DNA from: Vibrio coralliilyticus ATCC BAA-450
GTDB taxonomy: Bacteria > Pseudomonadota > Gammaproteobacteria > Enterobacterales > Vibrionaceae
Direction of reading: 5' to 3'
Length of the DNA: 64,000 nt
NCBI RefSeq assembly: GCF_000176135.1
Contig: NZ_ACZN01000014.1
Coordinates: forward strand, 186,001 to 250,000
Both the position numbers and the translations under genes were made by a program. Each line of letters begins with the position of its first letter. Position 1 is the stretch's first letter. The notes under the pieces were generated by a model, which worked only from the letters and a program-made list of their open reading frames with translations, did no database searches and had not been told where the DNA came from. Positions 60,738-64,000 of this stretch are shown in pieces.

Positions 60738-61310
60738 TCAGGTGGCCTGATCGGTGGTGGCCGCTATCACCGCCTGTAGCGTCATCACACATCGCTGCGT
60801 GACCTGCTCACTGCTTTCGCCCATCGAGACCGAGACAATCGCGCCTTCCATCATCACCGACAGCGCCTCGAGTAGCCCGGGATGAGCCTCACTGAGCGAC
60901 TCGGCAATCAACGCTCGGACCGCCTGCTTGTGATACTGGCAATACTGGGCAATGGCACTGTTGGGATCGCCAAATTCGCCCGCCGTATGGATAAAGAAAC
61001 AACCGCGAAATGGCCCAAGTGGGGCAGCGCCGCCTGTGAACCAGCGGTGTAAGGCGTCAAACACGCGCTCGACGGTCTCGGTATCATTGGTTGACCCCGA
61101 CAGGCATTGGCGTAGCCAGTCGATGAAGGCCTCGTGACGCTGGGCCAATGTGGCCAGTACCAATGCCTCTTTGCTGTCAAAATGCGTGTACAGCGTGCGT
61201 TTGGCGACTCCGGAACTGGCGATCACCTCATTGATGCCGATGGCGTGAATGCCATGGCGATAGAATAAGGCCAAGGCCGTGTCGATCAAATGTTGACGTT
61301 TTTGACTCAT
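60738..61310 (-). CDS. TetR-family repressor
   Basis: About 190 aa from ATG 61310. HTH: RQHLIDTALALFYRHGIHAIGINEVIASSGVAKRTLYTHFDSKEALVLATL. Ligand domain with FRGCFFIHTAGEF. It is divergent from the HPP gene at 61405; the palindrome between them is the likely operator. Confidence 0.92.
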   Translation of the reverse strand: MSQKRQHLIDTALALFYRHGIHAIGINEVIASSGVAKRTLYTHFDSKEALVLATLAQRHEAFIDWLRQCLSGSTNDTETVERVFDALHRWFTGGAAPLGPFRGCFFIHTAGEFGDPNSAIAQYCQYHKQAVRALIAESLSEAHPGLLEALSVMMEGAIVSVSMGESSEQVTQRCVMTLQAVIAATTDQAT

Positions 61311-61338
61311 CTTTTCCCCCTTTTCGAGCATGTTGACA

Positions 61339-61388
61339 AAAGTAGACCAATTTGTCTACTTTAGGTGGGAGACAATTCTGTCTACTTA
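61339..61388. promoter_or_regulatory. TetR operator region
   Basis: Palindrome AAAGTAGAC-CAATTT-GTCTACTTT (61339-61362), plus a further half-site GTCTACTT at 61380-61387, between the divergent TetR and HPP genes. Confidence 0.8.
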
Positions 61389-61404
61389 TTAAAAAGGAAT
61401 ACCC

Positions 61405-61863
61405 ATGACACAAACACAATCCGCCCTAATGGCCGGAGTGGGGGCCTCGTTAGCCATTGGGATGCTGGCGCAGCTCGATCGCTTTTCGCCCGGTATGGCC
61501 TGGTTGATGGCGCCGCTTGGCGCGACCGCTGTCCTCGTTTTCTGGGTCCCAGACAGCCCGCTCGCCAACGCCAAGAACGTCGTCCTCGGCCATCTCATCA
61601 CCGCCCTCATTGGCGTGGCGTTTCTCCAATCCATCGGACCCTCTGCGCTCGGCCTAGCGCTGGCCACTGGCACCGCCGTCTCCGCGATGTTGCTAACCCG
61701 CACGACGCATCCCCCTGCTGGGGCCAACCCGCTGCTGATCATGTTGACAGGGCAGGGTTGGGGCTTTGTCTTGACGCCCGTGTTGACCGGTGCCATCGTG
61801 ATTGTGCTGCTGGCCCACCTTTGGCACGCGTTCCAGCGCCATTGCGCCAAGGGGATTGGCTAG
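61405..61863 (+). CDS. HPP-family membrane protein
   Basis: 152 aa, four membrane helices and the defining motif TRTTHPPAGANPLL near residue 100. HPP proteins are integral membrane proteins, some linked to nitrite or anion transport in chloroplasts and cyanobacteria. Start ATG 61405 with AAGGA upstream. Repressed by the divergent TetR protein, inferred. Confidence 0.9.
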   Translation: MTQTQSALMAGVGASLAIGMLAQLDRFSPGMAWLMAPLGATAVLVFWVPDSPLANAKNVVLGHLITALIGVAFLQSIGPSALGLALATGTAVSAMLLTRTTHPPAGANPLLIMLTGQGWGFVLTPVLTGAIVIVLLAHLWHAFQRHCAKGIG

Positions 61864-61933
61864 GATAAGGTTGGCGCCGACATCACTCGGCGCTATGATC
61901 ACTGAGTGTGTGGCCGCCCGATAGGAGCCTAGT

Positions 61934-62329
61934 GTGAGCCTCAATTTTAATGCGCAAGACGCGAGCCAAATCTTTGTCGGGGCCTTTGCCCTTGCTGTTC
62001 CGATCGCGTTTTCTGAAGAAGCCTGGCGCCTGGGCGAAACCCTGCCAAGCGCCAAACTGTGGTGGCTGTTCGCCTTGTCTATGGTGTTTTTGGCGCTCTA
62101 CACCTACGAAAGTGTGTTCCAACGAGACATCGCTCAGCGCCGCGCGGTGTTCGTGTTTCGCATTATCACCGCCTACGTCATGGCGGCGTGTGTTGTCGCC
62201 TTAGTGTTGTATTGCCTCGATAAGTTGCCCGTGCTTGAACAGCCCTGGGTGGCCTTCAAACGGGTCATCGTCATCACCATGCCCGCCTCGATGGGAGCGA
62301 TCGTTGTCGACAGTTTCGACAAGGAGTGA
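61934..62329 (+). CDS. DUF2391-family membrane protein
   Basis: 131 aa; GTG or ATG near 61934. Four hydrophobic stretches. The segment FVGAFALAVPIAFSEEAWRLGETLP is typical for DUF2391 (integral membrane, unknown function), as is RVIVITMPASMGAIVVDSFD at the end. Confidence 0.85.
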   Translation: MSLNFNAQDASQIFVGAFALAVPIAFSEEAWRLGETLPSAKLWWLFALSMVFLALYTYESVFQRDIAQRRAVFVFRIITAYVMAACVVALVLYCLDKLPVLEQPWVAFKRVIVITMPASMGAIVVDSFDKE

Positions 62330-62869
62330 TCACGTGTCGGTCGGCGGTGGCGTCAAAGGCGCGGTCACCTTGATCACCCCTTTTTGCAGAAGTAAGGTAT
62401 TGGGGTATGTGATGATGTTGCCACTTTCATGGCGGAGCAGAACGTGAAACATGGTGATGTCGATGATGACGCCACTGATGTCCTCGTCCTTTTCGCACAC
62501 CTTGACTCGATCGCCAATTCGATAGGGAAAGACGAAAAAAATCAAGACGCTGGCCGAAATATTGCTGAGTATCGACCACTGGGCGAACAAGGCCACCCCC
62601 AACACGGCGAACAACGAGGAAAGAAACAACGAAATGTCGCCATAGCCAATGCCCAGTAACAGCACGAACAGCGCTGCAAACACACTGAACGTGGCGACAT
62701 GAAACGCCTTAACCACAAACTGAGTGCGTGCCATTGTGACCTGTTTTTTCTCTGCGACCGCCAGCACCGCGCGCCGACCAACCCGGCGCAGCAGGACATA
62801 GACCAACACCAGCAGTATGCCCAAAGCGATCTGCTCAAACAACGGGTGCGCTTGCATCCAACTTACCAT
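62330..62869 (-). CDS. small MscS-family mechanosensitive channel
   Basis: About 179 aa from ATG 62869. Two or three membrane helices (FEQIALGILLVLVYVLLRR; FSVFAALFVLLLGIGYGDI; SSLFAVLGVALFAQWSILSNISASVLIFF), the last being the pore helix, followed by the beta domain FRIGDRVKV-type segment (PYRIGDRVKVCEKDEDISGVIIDI) and the YPNTLLLQKGV ending. Shorter than classical MscS because the C-terminal cage is absent. Overlaps the ZntB-like gene by 4 bp. Confidence 0.9.
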   Translation of the reverse strand: MVSWMQAHPLFEQIALGILLVLVYVLLRRVGRRAVLAVAEKKQVTMARTQFVVKAFHVATFSVFAALFVLLLGIGYGDISLFLSSLFAVLGVALFAQWSILSNISASVLIFFVFPYRIGDRVKVCEKDEDISGVIIDITMFHVLLRHESGNIITYPNTLLLQKGVIKVTAPLTPPPTDT

Positions 62870-63803
62870 CAAATAAACCTCAGTATTTTTAAAATCACAA
62901 TTTCGAGCCCGATCACCCCGATCAGCAGGGCACACAACACCCAAAACGCCAACGGCTCCGCGCTGTCCGGCAAACCACCCACATTCACCCCCAGTAATCC
63001 GGTCACAAAACTGGCGGGAAGGAAAATCCCTGCGATGACTGAAAATAAATACGTGTTGCGGTTCATGAGTTGGGTTTGGCCTTGATGGACAAGCGCCAAG
63101 GCGTGCGCAATTTGATCGAGATAAAAATCGATCGATTCGTTGAGCCGAGCCACCGTGTCCTGCGCGTTGTTAAAATGGTGAACCTGTTGAGAGAGCGCGG
63201 GGACCTGCGCTTGCAACAAGTCTTCCAGCGCGTACCGCTGTGGCTTCAGGTAGCGGCGCAGTCGCAAAAGACGCGTATGCAGTAGGTTCAACGGCTCCAG
63301 GTCCGAAACTTGTGGGACGTCAAACGTCGCGATTTGCTCTTCCACTGGAGTCAGAAAGTGGGCAATCGCGTCGTTGATGCGGTTCACCATCCACACTAAA
63401 AGTTCAGCGACCGAGCTCGGTCCCTGATGGCGTTGCAATGCCTCGATCACCGTTGCGACGGCCCGTGACGGCAATTTGCGGGTCGAAATCAAGGCACGCG
63501 ATACCACAAGAGACGCACGCTGAGCATGTCGTCCGGATCCGCCCCTTCATTGAGATTGATGTCCCGCAGGATGAACAGAAAACAATCCTCGCCATACGTT
63601 TCAAATCGCGGACGCGTGTCGTCCGCCAATAACGACGCGATCAATGACTCCGGTAACGATTGGGATTGCAACCACACACGCAGTGTTGGGGTATCCCGTT
63701 GGCAGTGGTACCAATGTGCTGGGGCGAGCGTCTCGCCCAATGACGTCAGTGGCTGTGGGGTGCCCTGATCAAACCGCCATCCTGAAATTAAACCATCCCC
63801 CAT
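62866..63803 (-). pseudogene. ZntB/CorA-family divalent cation transporter, frameshifted
   Basis: From ATG 63803: GDGLISGWRFDQGTPQPL to DPDDMLSVRLL, the ZntB N-terminal domain, stopping early at 63489. The next frame (from about 63507) continues with LISTRKLPSRAVATVIEALQRH, long helices, and the membrane part SFVTGLLGVNVGGLP with the GxN-type pore motif (GVN). One missing base near 63500 (in the TT of CTCTTGTGG) separates the two. Probably a zntB pseudogene or a sequencing error; the GVN motif suits a ZntB-like channel. Confidence 0.82.
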
Positions 63804-64000
63804 GCTGATCCTCCTCTGTGCGGTGACCCCATGTGGCGCACGCGTAACTGTCATGTAGGCGACTTTGGCCAGGCTGTCAAACCATTTCGCTCGTGAACCT
63901 GGCTTTCTATCGACTAAAGGGGCATAAAATGATTAGAGCACATAATAAAAATCATTAAACGTTGAGGTGGTACGCTTCCTAAATATTATGGTTGAGTTGA

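Noticed and set aside
61389..61850. 153-codon minus frame opposite the HPP gene
   Set aside because: HPP protein with its HPP motif on the plus strand accounts for the conservation.

Overview
The window looks like accessory chromosome of a marine gammaproteobacterium, most likely a member of the Vibrionaceae. The evidence is the long VCR-like attC sites separating promoterless minus-strand cassettes, the secreted animal-type alpha-amylase, the polymorphic-toxin genes and the many LysR/pirin/GST pairs. No rRNA, tRNA, CRISPR array or integron integrase was seen. Base composition changes sharply between blocks: the retron block is very AT-rich, the last 8 kb is GC-rich. This points to a mosaic of imported pieces.

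Layout. 0-0.6 kb: decayed IS66-type transposase. 0.6-1.65 kb: two minus-strand cassettes (DUF2867, YnfA) with attC-like sites. 2.0-4.1 kb: RidA, GST and a divergent LysR regulator. 4.1-11.3 kb: a minus-strand gene-cassette array (HAD phosphatase, PD-(D/E)XK protein, three GNAT acetyltransferases of which one is frameshifted, YbaK-type deacylase, GFA protein, membrane protein, secreted protein) separated by attC sites. 11.4-12.9 kb: two orphan toxin tails, each followed by a related membrane immunity-like protein. 14.0-16.8 kb: operon of a DauR-like regulator, a PLP aminotransferase and an ornithine-cyclodeaminase-family enzyme. 17.2-19.9 kb: small membrane protein, YcaC-type hydrolase, pirin and a divergent LysR regulator.

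20.36-38.89 kb is a defence island bracketed by two direct copies of an ~837-bp module (structured leader plus a 159/160-codon gene). Inside are (i) a BrxR/CapW-like WYL regulator divergent from a CoiA/DUF6035-like PD-(D/E)XK protein gene; (ii) a tightly overlapping operon encoding a 700-aa protein of unknown function, an SF1 helicase fused to a type IA topoisomerase TOPRIM region, a topoisomerase C-terminal-type protein carrying GRPSTYA, a protein starting with a topoisomerase tyrosine-like motif (SYPRT), a beta-propeller protein and a small helical protein; and (iii) an Eco8-like retron (OLD-type ATPase/TOPRIM effector plus reverse transcriptase). The helicase/split-topoisomerase operon is the best candidate for an undescribed system. 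The regulator, nuclease-like protein and operon are inferred to act together in anti-phage or anti-plasmid defence.

38.9-43.3 kb: LysR, pirin, FMN reductase and two exported proteins. 43.4-46.4 kb: an insertion with a hipBA remnant, a globin-coupled diguanylate cyclase and a LysE fragment, flanked by a duplicated gene 3' end. 46.6-51.2 kb: GST/LysR pair, NYN-LOTUS protein, alpha-amylase. 51.7-53.6 kb: a probable type VI secretion effector module (carrier-like protein, ADP-ribosyltransferase-like toxin with a glycine-zipper tail, immunity candidate). 54.5-56.0 kb: secreted phospholipase-D-fold protein with a helix-hairpin-helix tail. 56.4-63.8 kb: GC-rich housekeeping-type genes (DUF1993, CLCA_X protease-like, WYL regulator, epoxide hydrolase, TetR/HPP pair, DUF2391, MscS, frameshifted ZntB).
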